From Streptomyces malaysiensis subsp. samsunensis (GTDB lineage: Bacteria > Actinomycetota > Actinomycetes > Streptomycetales > Streptomycetaceae): a stretch of 64,000 bases of DNA. Each line of letters opens with the position of its first letter. The stretch's first letter is position 1. The notes under the pieces are model-generated. The model was not told the DNA's origin and ran no database searches. It was given only the letters and a program-made list of their open reading frames with translations. Location: NCBI RefSeq assembly GCF_024519315.1, contig NZ_JANIIC010000050.1, positions 1 to 64,000 of the forward strand, read 5' to 3'. Shown here one piece after another: positions 8,195 to 16,309 of this stretch. The translations under genes and the position numbers were made by a program.

Positions 8195-9163
8195 TCACAT
8201 CCGGGAGCCGAGCCACCTCAGCTTCGCCGCCGCCTGGTACGGCCCGCCGCCCTCGTGGCCGTTGAAGTCGTACACCTCGATGGACTTCTCCTCGTGGGCC
8301 CAGGCGTTGAAGGCCGCGAACACGGTGGAGGGCGGACACGTCTGGTCCTCGAGGGCGGTGGAGAAGAGCGCGGGCGCCCGGCCGCGAGCGGCGAAGTGGA
8401 CGCCGTCGAAGTAGGAGAGCGTGCGCAGCGCCTCCCCGGTGCGGCCGCGATGCGTGCGGAGGAACAGACCGATCTCCCGGTACGGGGCCGAGTCCGTCAG
8501 GGTGACGGCGCGCGGGAAGTCGCACAGGAACGGCACGTCCGGGGCGACCGCCAGCAGGTCGGGCACCAGCCCTCCCACCGCGATGGATATGCCTCCGCCC
8601 TGGCTCTCCCCGATGACGGCCGTACAGGAGGCGTCGGTGAGGGGATGCGTACGGGCGGCCTCCACCGCGCGCACGGCGTCCGTGAACACCCGCCGGTAGT
8701 AGTAGTTCTCGGGCGCGTCGATGCCACGGGTCATGAATCCCGGGTACGCGGGGGCGGCGCCCACCGGGTCCGGAGTGCCTCCGCCGCCGCCCCAGCCACT
8801 GCCCTGGCCGCGGGTGTCCATCACGAAGTGCGCCCGGCCGGTGGACGCCCAGAGCAGGTGCTCATGGGGCAGTCCCCGCCCGCCGCCGTACCCCACGAAC
8901 TCCACGACGAGGGGCACCGGCTCGGCGGCCTCCGCGGGCAGCGTCAGCCAGCCCTTCACCGGGTGACCGCCGAAGCCGGCGAACGTGGCGTCGTACACCC
9001 GCACCGTGCTGAGGCCCGTGTCGACGGGCTCGAAGCGGGCGTCGAGATCGTACTGCCGGGCCTCCGTCAGCGTGGCGGACCAGAACGCGTCGAAGTCGTC
9101 CGGTTCGGCGGAGGCGCCGCGGTAGCGGTGCAGCTGTTCGCGTGGAAGGTCGAAGAGTGCCAT
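8195..9163 (-). CDS. Acetyl xylan esterase / cephalosporin-C deacetylase (AXE1, carbohydrate esterase 7 type)
   Basis: The 322-residue product starts MALFDLPREQLHRYRG and keeps the length and order of CE7 esterases. The nucleophile is in GESQGGG near residue 185, the acid in EDQTCPPSTVFAAFN, and the histidine in YDFNGHEGG near the C-terminus. RGQGSGW around residue 125 is another family signature. The enzyme removes acetyl groups from short xylo-oligosaccharides and related acetylated compounds; there is no signal peptide, so it acts inside the cell. The start ATG at 9163 is where family homology begins. The sequence continues open upstream but without conserved residues. Its neighbour is the secreted discoidin protein, so both may serve plant-polysaccharide use. 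Confidence 0.87.
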   Translation of the reverse strand: MALFDLPREQLHRYRGASAEPDDFDAFWSATLTEARQYDLDARFEPVDTGLSTVRVYDATFAGFGGHPVKGWLTLPAEAAEPVPLVVEFVGYGGGRGLPHEHLLWASTGRAHFVMDTRGQGSGWGGGGGTPDPVGAAPAYPGFMTRGIDAPENYYYRRVFTDAVRAVEAARTHPLTDASCTAVIGESQGGGISIAVGGLVPDLLAVAPDVPFLCDFPRAVTLTDSAPYREIGLFLRTHRGRTGEALRTLSYFDGVHFAARGRAPALFSTALEDQTCPPSTVFAAFNAWAHEEKSIEVYDFNGHEGGGPYQAAAKLRWLGSRM

Positions 9164-9404
9164 GCGGGACTGCTTTCCCCAGGAGGACGGATGGCCATGC
9201 GGCGCGTACCCGGTTCCGGCGGGACCGTGTCCGGCCCCGGACCACCGCGATGGATCCGGCGGGGCGTTCGCCCGCCTCACAGATCATGTACGACGCCGCC
9301 GTCCGCGCCGAAGGAGGGGCCCGGTCCAGCCGTTCTCGTTGAACAGTCCGCCTGGTGCCTGGCGGCGCACCCGACCGCGGCAGCGGGCAGGCGGAGATCG
9401 CCGG

Positions 9405-10274
9405 TCATGACGCCGGGGAGGCGAAGGGGTTGGCATCGGCATGGTGGTGTCCCCAGACGTCCGACGCACCGAAATCGTGGGGGATCCAGTCCTCGCCCAC
9501 CTCGATGCCACCGCATCCGATCTCCAGGTGGAACCCGCTGGGGTTCCTGACGTAGAACGAGATCGCCCTGTCGTTCATGTGCCGGCCCAGGCTGATCGAG
9601 ATGGGCACGCCATTGGCCTGGGCCCGGTCGTAGGCGCGTCCGACGTCGTCGATCGAGCCGTGCTCGATCTCGATATGGTGGATGGACGGCGTCTCCGCGT
9701 GCGCGAGCGCGATGCTGTGGTGGGTCGTGTTGCAGCGGAGGAAGTACAGGCCGGGGGCGCGGTAGTCGGTCAGCTTGAATTCGAGCACCGACTCATGGAG
9801 CTCACGGAGTTCGTCCAGCTTGGGGCCGGCGAGGACGAAGTGGCCGAGCCCGGTGACGCCGGGGTGCGTGTCGGCCGGGCGGGCCGGGCTGGTGCGGACC
9901 TTGGTCTCGCCGACGGCCATCTCCACGCGGTAGCCGACGGGGTCGGTGAACCAGCGCAGCCGGGTGGCGCCGCGCAGCCGCGTCTCGTCCGCGGATCCCT
10001 CCTGGACGGCGAAGCCGGCATCGGTCAGGCGCCGGGTGACGCGGTCGAGTTCGCGCGGTGAATCGACGATCCACCCCACCTCTCGTGGGCCGTCCACCGC
10101 AGCGGGATGAAGCGCGAGGCGGTACTTGAACGCGTCGAGTTCGACCAGGGCCACCTCGTCCGTACCGGCCTTGTCGGTGGTGATCCCGACTCCCAGGGTG
10201 CGCCCGAGCAGATCGGCCCAGGCGCCGGGGTCGGTGACATTGAGGCCGATATAGCCCAGCTTGCGGATCCCCAT
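9405..10274 (-). CDS. Extradiol ring-cleavage dioxygenase (two-domain vicinal oxygen chelate, BphC/HsaC type)
   Basis: The 289-residue product has two glyoxalase-like modules; the second carries the iron ligands: His in GLGHFVLAGP (~residue 145), His in HHIEIEHG (~215) and Glu in GFHLEIGCGG (~265), with the usual HSIAL and Tyr (ISFYVRNPSG) around the site. It would open a catechol ring next to the hydroxyls using Fe(II). The ATG at 10274 has AAGGGA upstream and lies 7 bp after the stop of the chimeric hydrolase gene, so it closes the aromatic operon read from 14.3 kb downwards. Bases 9935-9999 recur exactly at 14233-14297. It is the only clearly intact catabolic enzyme of the operon. Confidence 0.88.
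   Translation of the reverse strand: MGIRKLGYIGLNVTDPGAWADLLGRTLGVGITTDKAGTDEVALVELDAFKYRLALHPAAVDGPREVGWIVDSPRELDRVTRRLTDAGFAVQEGSADETRLRGATRLRWFTDPVGYRVEMAVGETKVRTSPARPADTHPGVTGLGHFVLAGPKLDELRELHESVLEFKLTDYRAPGLYFLRCNTTHHSIALAHAETPSIHHIEIEHGSIDDVGRAYDRAQANGVPISISLGRHMNDRAISFYVRNPSGFHLEIGCGGIEVGEDWIPHDFGASDVWGHHHADANPFASPAS
9935..9999. repeat. 65-bp exact direct repeat, copy 1 (inside the dioxygenase gene)
   Basis: These 65 bases are identical to 14233-14297, 4298 bp away in the same orientation. Here they encode GSADETRLRGATRLRWFTDP within the dioxygenase, so this is the native copy. The copies diverge immediately at both ends. Confidence 0.9.
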
Positions 10275-10281
10275 GGCGGTG

Positions 10282-11415
10282 TCATCCCTTCGACGTGGCG
10301 GCGGCTCCGCCTTGCAGGAACTCACGGACGATGTGGTTGAACTCGGGCGCGCGCTCGTACTGCACCCAGTGCCGGCACCGGGGCAGAACGCGCAGCTCCG
10401 CGTTGGGGATGCCCTGAAGGATCGTGGGCGCCCAGGTCAGCGGGACGGTCTGGTCCTCCCGCCCCCACACGAGCAGGGTGGGGGCGTCGATGAGGGCCAG
10501 GTCGGGGGTCAGATCGCCGAAGTTCGGGGGTATCGGCAGCTCGGGGTGGGCCTTCAGGCTCGACTCGTACCGCTCGTCGATGAGGGCCTCGGTCGCCAGG
10601 GTCTCGTCGTACACCATGAGGCGTACGAACCGGGCCATGGCCTCGCGCGAGGGGTTCTCGGCCGCCATGTAGGCGAAGAGGTGTTCAAGTCCGACCGGCC
10701 AGGGGGCCGCGTCCTGCGGGAGGACTCCGCCGGGCGCCATGAGAACGAGCCGGTCCACGCGATCGGGGTGGCACATGGCGATCCGCATCGCGACACCGCC
10801 ACCGTAGGAGTTGCCCACCAGATGGGCTCGGTCGATCCCGAGAGCCGTCAGCGCGCGACCGACCCGCTCCTGGGCCGAGGGGCTGAAGGAGCCCGGCCGC
10901 GGCCCGCCCAGATCGACCTGGTGGGCGATGGCGGTGGTCCAGCCGAACAGCTTGCCCTCGTGGAAGATCGGGGCCAGGATCGCGGCGTCGTTCTGGTGCA
11001 GCCCGCCGCCGATCCAGGGGTCGTTGCACAGGAACATGTCGCCTTCGGCGATGCCCGGGTTGGCGCTGCGGTTGCGCAGCGTCCAGACGATGGCCAGGTC
11101 CATGGAGCCGATGAGGCCCACCTTGTAGGCGCCGACCTGGACCTGCTCGCCGAGCTCGTCGCAGATGGAGAAGTTGAAGTCGTTGGACTCGGTGACCACG
11201 TGCGAGCCCGACATCCGCCGCAGCGTCTCCCCCATCTCCTGGGTGATGGCCCACAGGCGGTGCCGGACGACCTCGTAGGTCAGGGCGTTGACCTGGCCGG
11301 CCTGTTCGTCGTCGATCCGGTGCAGGGGCAGCGCGGGCGAGATCTGCCGCAGCAGCTCCTCGCGCGGAATGGGCCGGCTGGTGAACTCTTCCGCCCCGGG
11401 GATCCTTGATGTCAT
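10282..11415 (-). CDS. Chimeric protein: hydantoinase/oxoprolinase B N-terminus fused in frame to a meta-cleavage alpha/beta hydrolase
   Basis: Residues 1 to about 178 are the start of a HyuB-type subunit (PLHRIDDEQAGQVNALTYEV, FLCNDPWIGGGLHQNDAAIL, ending HQVDLGGPRPGSFS). From about residue 181 the sequence is the C-terminal two thirds of an MhpC/HsaD-like C-C hydrolase: nucleophile in HLVGNSYGGG, Asp in LLVWGREDQTVP, His in LPRCRHWVQ. The hydrolase lacks its N-terminal strands and oxyanion-hole HG motif, and HyuB lacks its C-terminal two thirds, so a deletion of roughly 1.5-2 kb fused two neighbouring genes. The reading frame is intact across the join near 10875. ATG 11415 has GAGGAC eight bases upstream; GTG 11430 would overlap the HyuA stop (GTGA). 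Neither activity is likely to survive complete. Confidence 0.8.
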   Translation of the reverse strand: MTSRIPGAEEFTSRPIPREELLRQISPALPLHRIDDEQAGQVNALTYEVVRHRLWAITQEMGETLRRMSGSHVVTESNDFNFSICDELGEQVQVGAYKVGLIGSMDLAIVWTLRNRSANPGIAEGDMFLCNDPWIGGGLHQNDAAILAPIFHEGKLFGWTTAIAHQVDLGGPRPGSFSPSAQERVGRALTALGIDRAHLVGNSYGGGVAMRIAMCHPDRVDRLVLMAPGGVLPQDAAPWPVGLEHLFAYMAAENPSREAMARFVRLMVYDETLATEALIDERYESSLKAHPELPIPPNFGDLTPDLALIDAPTLLVWGREDQTVPLTWAPTILQGIPNAELRVLPRCRHWVQYERAPEFNHIVREFLQGGAAATSKG

Positions 11416-11426
11416 GGAAGTCGTCC

Positions 11427-13528
11427 TCACTGGTGGCTCAGCACGAGGTTGCCGAGACGGTTGACGCGGCCGGTTACCCCGGCGGGGACCACGACCACGG
11501 TGGTCGGCACGTCGACGATCGCCGGTCCGGCGATCTCGTGGCCCGCGCGCAGCCGGGCGTAGTCGTAGACGGGGGTGGGCACGAAGCCGGTCTGTGAGTC
11601 GAGGCAGACGGAGCGTTCCTCGAGGAACGCCTCGGCGGGGTCGGGGCCGTCGGCTCGCGCGATGTCCGGCAGCGCGACGGGGAAACCGAGTCCGGCCTTG
11701 GCCCGCACCCGGTAGGTGATCGCCTGCACACCGGCCTCGCGGTAGCCGGCTCCGGGTCCGTTGATGCGCTCGTACTGTTCCTCGAAGCGCTGGAGGATCT
11801 CCTCGCCGGTGCGCTCGGTGAAATCGGTGTCCGGGATGGCCGTAGCGAGCTCGTTGGCCTGCATCGAGTAGCGCAGGTCGATCTCGCGCTGGAGCGTCAC
11901 GTCATGGAACTTCACCTTCTGCCGGTCGAGCGCGCGCTGGAGGTCGGCGTCCAGCCGCGCGTAGTGGGACTCCAGCACGGTGTGGTCGACCGGAAAGGAG
12001 GAGGGGTCGGAGAGTTCGGCGCTCAGGACGATGTCCGAGGCCGCGAGCCCGTAGGCCGAGAAGGCGGAGGCGACGGGGCCGAGCGGCACGACGACCTCGC
12101 CCACCCCAGGTCCTGGCAGTATCCGGCGCAGTGGGCGGGTCCGGCGCCGCCGAAGGCGTAGGCGACGAAGTCCCGGGGGTCGTAGCCGGCCTGCACGACG
12201 GCCTGCCGCAGGAGGTCTCCCGCCTGCGCGTTCTGCACCTCGTGGATGGCGATGGCGGCTTCTTCGACGGTGAGGCCGAGCGGTTCGGCCACATGCTCGC
12301 GGATCGCCTCGCGCGCCAGGTCCATCCGCAGCGGCTTCCTGCCGCCGAGCAGCCCGCGTTCGCTGAGGATGCCCAGGACCAGGTTGGCGTCGGTGTTGGT
12401 GGGCCGGGTGCCGCCGTTGCCGTAACAGGCGGGGCCGGGGACGGCCTCGGCGCTCTGCGGGCCCAGCCGCAGATTGCCGCCGGCGTCCACGGACGCGAGA
12501 GCCCCGCCGCCCGAGCCGATGGTGTGCACGCGGATGGTCGCCGCGTTGATCGGGAACTGGTTCACGATGGAACCCGGCGCCATCACCGGCTCCCCGTCGA
12601 CGATCAGCCCGGCCAGGAAGGTCGTGCCGCCGACGTCGGTGGTGATGACGTTGCGGTGCCCGAGCTGCTCGGCCATGCGCATCCCGCCGATGACACCGCC
12701 GGACAGGACGGATCCGACCGTGGTGATGGCGTGTTCCGGTGCCCGGTCGGCCGTGATGGTGCCGCCCTCGCTCTGCATGACCAGCAGCGGCCCCTTGAGT
12801 CCACCCTCCTCCAGCTGCTTCTGAAGCAGGGTCAGATACTGGCGCAACCGGGGCCCGACCTGGGCGTTCATAATCGTCGTGGAGGTCCGCGCGAACTCGC
12901 GGATGCGCGGACTGACCTCCGAGGAGAGCGTGACGTACATGTCCGGCGCGATCTCATGGATCAGTTCGCGGACGCGCTGTTCATGGGCGCCGTTCTTGAA
13001 CGACCACAGCAGACAGACCGCGATCGCCTCGACGCCCTGGTCCACCAGGGACTGCGCGACGCCGCGGACCTCGTCCTCGTCCAGGGGGACCAGCACCTTG
13101 CCCGCGTGGTCGATCCGCTCGGTGACCTCGAGCGCGCGGTGCTTGGGGATCAGCGGCGCGGGCTTGCGCTGCCGGAGCGTGTCCTGGATCTCGTGGGCCG
13201 ACCGGCCCAGCGTGCGGCCCTCGGCGTTCATGATGTAGATCGAGTCCCGGTGGCCCTTGGTGGCGATGAGCCCGACGTCGGCCACCGCCCCCTGGACGAG
13301 GGCGTTGATCGACGCGGTCGTGCCGTGGGCGATGTAGTCGGTCCGCGAGAGCAGCTCGCCGACGCCGATGCCCAGCTCGCCCGCGAGATCCTCGAGCGCG
13401 CGCATGACGCCGATCTCGCGGTGCGGCGGGGTCGTCGGCGTCTTGGCCGAGACGATCCGGCCGGCACCGTCCGAGGCGACGGCGTCGGTGAACGTGCCGC
13501 CGACGTCGATGCCGAGTGCGTATGACAT
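11427..13528 (-). pseudogene. hyuA: Hydantoinase/oxoprolinase A subunit (HyuA), single frameshift
   Basis: From ATG 13528 the product reads MSYALGIDVGGTFTDAVA, the phosphate-binding start of HyuA/acetophenone-carboxylase-like ATPases, with YIAHGTTASINALVQG, the DVGGTTFL motif and YAFGGAGPAHCAGYCQDLG near residue 500. There the frame breaks: GGGG at about 12105-12109 needs one more G to give LGVGEVVVPLGPVASAFSAY and run on to the normal C-terminus at 11427. Joined, about 700 residues result, the full family length. HyuA works with HyuB in ATP-dependent lactam opening or carboxylation; here HyuB is fused to a hydrolase. Since only one homopolymer base is in doubt, the gene may be intact in the real genome. 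Confidence 0.82.
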
Positions 13529-13548
13529 GTGCCTTCTCCTGGTGTTCT

Positions 13549-14240
13549 CTACCGCTGATGGGCGGCGAGGCGCCCGGTGACTGTGTGCAGGAGCGCGTCG
13601 GGACGGGCGTCCGCACCGCCCATCCAGGCCACGTGCTGGTCCGGACGCACGAGCAGCAGCGCCGTGGGATAGCGGTCGGGCCACCGCCCGGGCAGATCGA
13701 CCACGGTGAGGGGGATCCCCCGCTCACGCGCCGCGTCGCCCCAGGGCCCCACATCGACACCGCTGTCGGTCCGCAGCAGGGTGAAAACGGGCCCGAGTAC
13801 GTCGAGCACGGACCGGCCGTCGTCCAGCCAGACATGCGGCAGCCGGAAACCCGCCCGCGCCCGCTCCTGGTAGCCGCCCATGCTGATGGCGTCCTGCTCC
13901 TCGCCCCCGACCACCAGCGGCGAACTCGCGTAGTGGTAGCCGAAGCTGAAGCCGTCGGGCGAGTACCGGTGCGGCTCCGTCACCGCGAGCCGGTCGGCGA
14001 GTTCGGCGCGGGCCCGCTCGCCATCCGGGCCTGGCAGGTGAATGTCCGGCGACACGTCCGCGAGGGAGGCGCGCGCGGCCGAGCCCACGGCACTGGCGAA
14101 CTGCTCCCCCACCGGCTTGCGCTCCCGCTCATACGCGGTCAGCAGCTCCGGGGGGCGCCCATCCGTGGTGGACGGCCGCGAGCATCCAGCCCAGCGTCGC
14201 CGCGTCCTGAATCCCGGCGTTCATGCCGAACGCGACGGGG
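13549..14240 (-). pseudogene. FAD-dependent aromatic monooxygenase (MhpA-like), N-terminal half lost, frameshifted
   Basis: The visible part begins FGMNAGIQDAATLGWMLAAV, the second FAD-binding motif of PheA/TfdB-type hydroxylases, which normally sits near residue 280-300. After a frame change in a CCCCCC run (about 14150-14156) it continues ELLTAYERERKPVGEQFASA and the thioredoxin-like C-terminal domain (SVLDVLGPVFTLLR, PTALLLVRPDQHVAWMG) to the stop at 13549. The first GxGxxG FAD motif and substrate half are missing; in their place is DNA copied from the dioxygenase gene (14233-14297). It precedes hyuA by about 20 bp, so it was the first gene of the aromatic operon. Confidence 0.72.
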
Positions 14241-14297
14241 TCGGTGAACCAGCGCAGCCGGGTGGCGCCGCGCAGCCGCGTCTCGTCCGCGGATCCC
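14233..14297. repeat. 65-bp exact direct repeat, copy 2 (fused to the monooxygenase remnant)
   Basis: Identical to 9935-9999. In this copy the dioxygenase-derived codons are joined, in frame, to the FGMNAGIQDA motif of the monooxygenase a few codons later, so this is the misplaced copy and marks a recombination junction. Confidence 0.88.
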
Positions 14298-14363
14298 CCG
14301 TCATCAGAGGTTCCGCCCACCGCACGGCAGCGACCTTCCGCACCCTCCCAGGAGTAAGTTCCC

Positions 14364-14666
14364 ATGTCATACGTCGTCGTCGCCCGCTACCGCACCAAGG
14401 AGGGCGAGGAGAACACCGTCCTCACCCTGCTCGACACGATGGCCGCCGCGTCCCGCCAGGAGCCGGGCAACCTCGCCTACCGCGTCCACCAGGGCGCCGA
14501 GGACCCGCGGACGATCGTGCTGTACGAGGAGTACGTCCGCGAAGCCGACTTCACCGCACACTGCGCCACCCCGCACTTCCAGGAGATCGTGCTCGGCACG
14601 GTCCTCCCGCTGCTGGAGAGCCGCGACGTACTGCGCTGCGTCCCGCGTCCTCAGGTGCGGACATGA
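14364..14666 (+). CDS. Antibiotic biosynthesis monooxygenase (ABM)-domain protein, YgiN/quinol-monooxygenase type
   Basis: A 100-residue protein starting MSYVVVARYRTKEGEENTVL with ARQEPGNLAYRVHQ-type core and YEEYVREADFTAHCATPHFQ, the standard single ABM ferredoxin-like fold. AGGAG lies 11 bases before the ATG. Its stop overlaps the ATG of the next open frame (ATGA), so it was once the first gene of an operon with the alcohol dehydrogenase now left as a remnant. Members oxidise quinols or polyphenols without cofactor, or act as small detoxification enzymes. It diverges from the broken aromatic operon, which suits an aromatic substrate. Confidence 0.82.
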   Translation: MSYVVVARYRTKEGEENTVLTLLDTMAAASRQEPGNLAYRVHQGAEDPRTIVLYEEYVREADFTAHCATPHFQEIVLGTVLPLLESRDVLRCVPRPQVRT

Positions 14667-14770
14667 AGACCCGTGCGGTGGTGCCGCGCGGCATATCGAC
14701 CGCCCGCCCCTGCTCCGGGACCCGCCCGGTCGAGGTGGAGGAGCTGGAGCTGGGCGGCGTGCGCCTGTAG
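14663..14770 (+). pseudogene. Alcohol dehydrogenase N-terminal remnant (NDMA/mycothiol-dependent type)
   Basis: The frame gives MKTRAVVPRGISTARPC and PVEVEELELG, the first 30 residues of class III-type zinc alcohol dehydrogenases, then stops after GVRL at a TAG. Normal members continue PPGPGEVLV at that point. The break coincides with the start of the ~130-bp sequence shared with 22057-22188, so arrival of that element probably truncated the gene. The ATG overlaps the stop of the ABM gene. Confidence 0.6.
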
Positions 14771-14898
14771 TGCGCAGGCACCAGGACACATCAGTGGCTG
14801 GTCCGGCCGCACCAGGGGAAGACGGCGGCGGGGGACGATGCCCGGCGGGGGCACCGGGAGGAAGTGTTGGAGGCGCGTGATTCCCGCGCGATTCCCCC
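14768..14898 (+). promoter_or_regulatory. Shared upstream control element, copy A (MFS operon)
   Basis: This stretch is nearly the same as the reverse complement of 22057-22188, with a long identical core (CACCAGGGGAAGACGGCGGC and onward to the CCCGGCGGGGGC block). It begins TAGTGCGCAGGCACCAGGAC and contains GTGC/GCAC and GGAC/GTCC dyads. Copy A lies immediately before the MFS pump gene, copy B immediately before the MMPL pump gene, in the same orientation to each. A common regulator, possibly the two-component system between them, is the natural reading. Confidence 0.7.
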
Positions 14899-14914
14899 AA
14901 CGAAAAGGACGTCT

Positions 14915-16309
14915 ATGTCCGAAGCTGTGCTTTCTCCGGTCCGCATCGGGAGGCTGTCGATCGGTGCCCTGGGCATCTTGGCACTCGCCCTCGGCACCCT
15001 CCAGTCAGTGGTGGAACCCGCGCTTCCGCTGCTCCAGCGCGAGCTGGGGGTCAGCCCTTCCGAAGGGGCGTTGGTCGGCAACACATTGCTCGTCACCGGC
15101 GCGGTCGTCGCACCCGTCGCGGGCAAACTCGGCGACCGCTACGGCGGGAAGTCGGTACTGGTCCGGCTGATGGCCGTGGTCTCGGCCGGTGGTCTGCTGG
15201 CCGGCCTGGCGCCGAACCTGCCGGTGTTGCTGCTCGGTCAGGTATTACAGGGCGTCATGGTGGGCGCGCTGCCCCTCTCCTTCATCCTGGTGCGCAAACA
15301 CCTCCCGACAGGAGAGTCGCAACTGGCCATCGGGGTGGTCATGGCGCTGTTCACGGGCGGCGGCATGGTGGGAACGCTGTTTGCCGGGCCGATCGCCGAA
15401 GGACTGTCCTGGCATTGGATGTTCGCGCTGCCGACGATCGCGATCATCGCGATGACGCTGGTCATCACCCGGCTGATGCCGCATGATCCGCCGGTCCAGT
15501 CGGACAACAGGATCGACTGGCCCGGCATGGCACTGCTGAGCGGCACGCTGCTCGCGTTCATGCTCGGCCTCGTGAAGGTGACGGGCGACGGCCTGCCGCC
15601 ACTCGCGGTCGGTGCCATCGCGGTGGTCGTGGCCGCCCTCGCGACCGGATGGGTCGCCGTCGAGCGCCGGGCGGCCTCGCCGATGGTCGATCTGCGCATG
15701 CTGGCGAAGCCCGCGATATGGCATTCGTGTGTGCTCACCCTCGTCATCACCACCAGTTTCGGGATGGTGGCCTTTCTGCTTCCGCAGCTGTTCGCGATAC
15801 CGGCCGACGGGTACGGCTTCGGGCTCAACACCACCGATATCGGGCTGTTCCTGCTGCCCGGCGCCATCGCCGGGGCGGTGAGCGATTCGCTCGGCGGGGT
15901 CACGGCGCGGCGTTTCGGTCTGCGTGCCGTGCTCATCGGGGGCGCCGTCGTCACGGTGGCCACGGTGATCGCCCTGGTGTCGCTGCACACCGCGGAGTGG
16001 CAGCTCGTCGTCGCGAAGGTGCTGATCGCCATCGGCGCGGGCGTCGGTACCACGGCGCTGCTCACCCGGACCGCCACCGCCGTCGAGACCAGGGACACCG
16101 GCATCGCCACCAGCCTGCTCGTGGTGACACGTGTGATCGGCGTCGCCGTGGGCTCCCAGGTCGCCGCCGCGATCCTCGACGCCGGGGCCGACTCGGCGAC
16201 GGGCCTGCCCACCGAATCGGCCTTCGTCACAGGTTTCGCCATGGCCGGCCTCGTCGCCGCGTTGTCACTGCTCGTTGTCCGTATGACGCAGAAGGGAGTC
16301 CAGGCATGA
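14915..16309 (+). CDS. MFS drug-efflux transporter (DHA2, 14-helix type)
   Basis: The 464-residue product begins MSEAVLSPVRIG and has the regular spacing of long hydrophobic helices of the DHA2 group. Motif A is visible as GKLGDRYGGKSVL near residue 75 and motif C-like glycine-rich GGGMVGTLFAGPIAEGLSWHW near 150. It should export a hydrophobic compound in exchange for protons. AAAGGAC precedes the ATG at 14915; an upstream ATG at 14864 is less likely as it adds non-conserved residues and lacks spacing. Its TGA overlaps the ATG of the FAD oxidoreductase (ATGA). Control is likely through the shared element just upstream. Confidence 0.87.
   Translation: MSEAVLSPVRIGRLSIGALGILALALGTLQSVVEPALPLLQRELGVSPSEGALVGNTLLVTGAVVAPVAGKLGDRYGGKSVLVRLMAVVSAGGLLAGLAPNLPVLLLGQVLQGVMVGALPLSFILVRKHLPTGESQLAIGVVMALFTGGGMVGTLFAGPIAEGLSWHWMFALPTIAIIAMTLVITRLMPHDPPVQSDNRIDWPGMALLSGTLLAFMLGLVKVTGDGLPPLAVGAIAVVVAALATGWVAVERRAASPMVDLRMLAKPAIWHSCVLTLVITTSFGMVAFLLPQLFAIPADGYGFGLNTTDIGLFLLPGAIAGAVSDSLGGVTARRFGLRAVLIGGAVVTVATVIALVSLHTAEWQLVVAKVLIAIGAGVGTTALLTRTATAVETRDTGIATSLLVVTRVIGVAVGSQVAAAILDAGADSATGLPTESAFVTGFAMAGLVAALSLLVVRMTQKGVQA

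Noticed and set aside
5022..8414. 1130-residue plus-strand open frame opposite the discoidin protein
   Set aside because: Composition is Arg/Gly/Ala-rich without domains; typical shadow of a high-GC gene.
9164..9404. Short open frames with LFNENGWTGP on the minus strand
   Set aside because: No start with ribosome binding site and no assignable family; left as intergenic.
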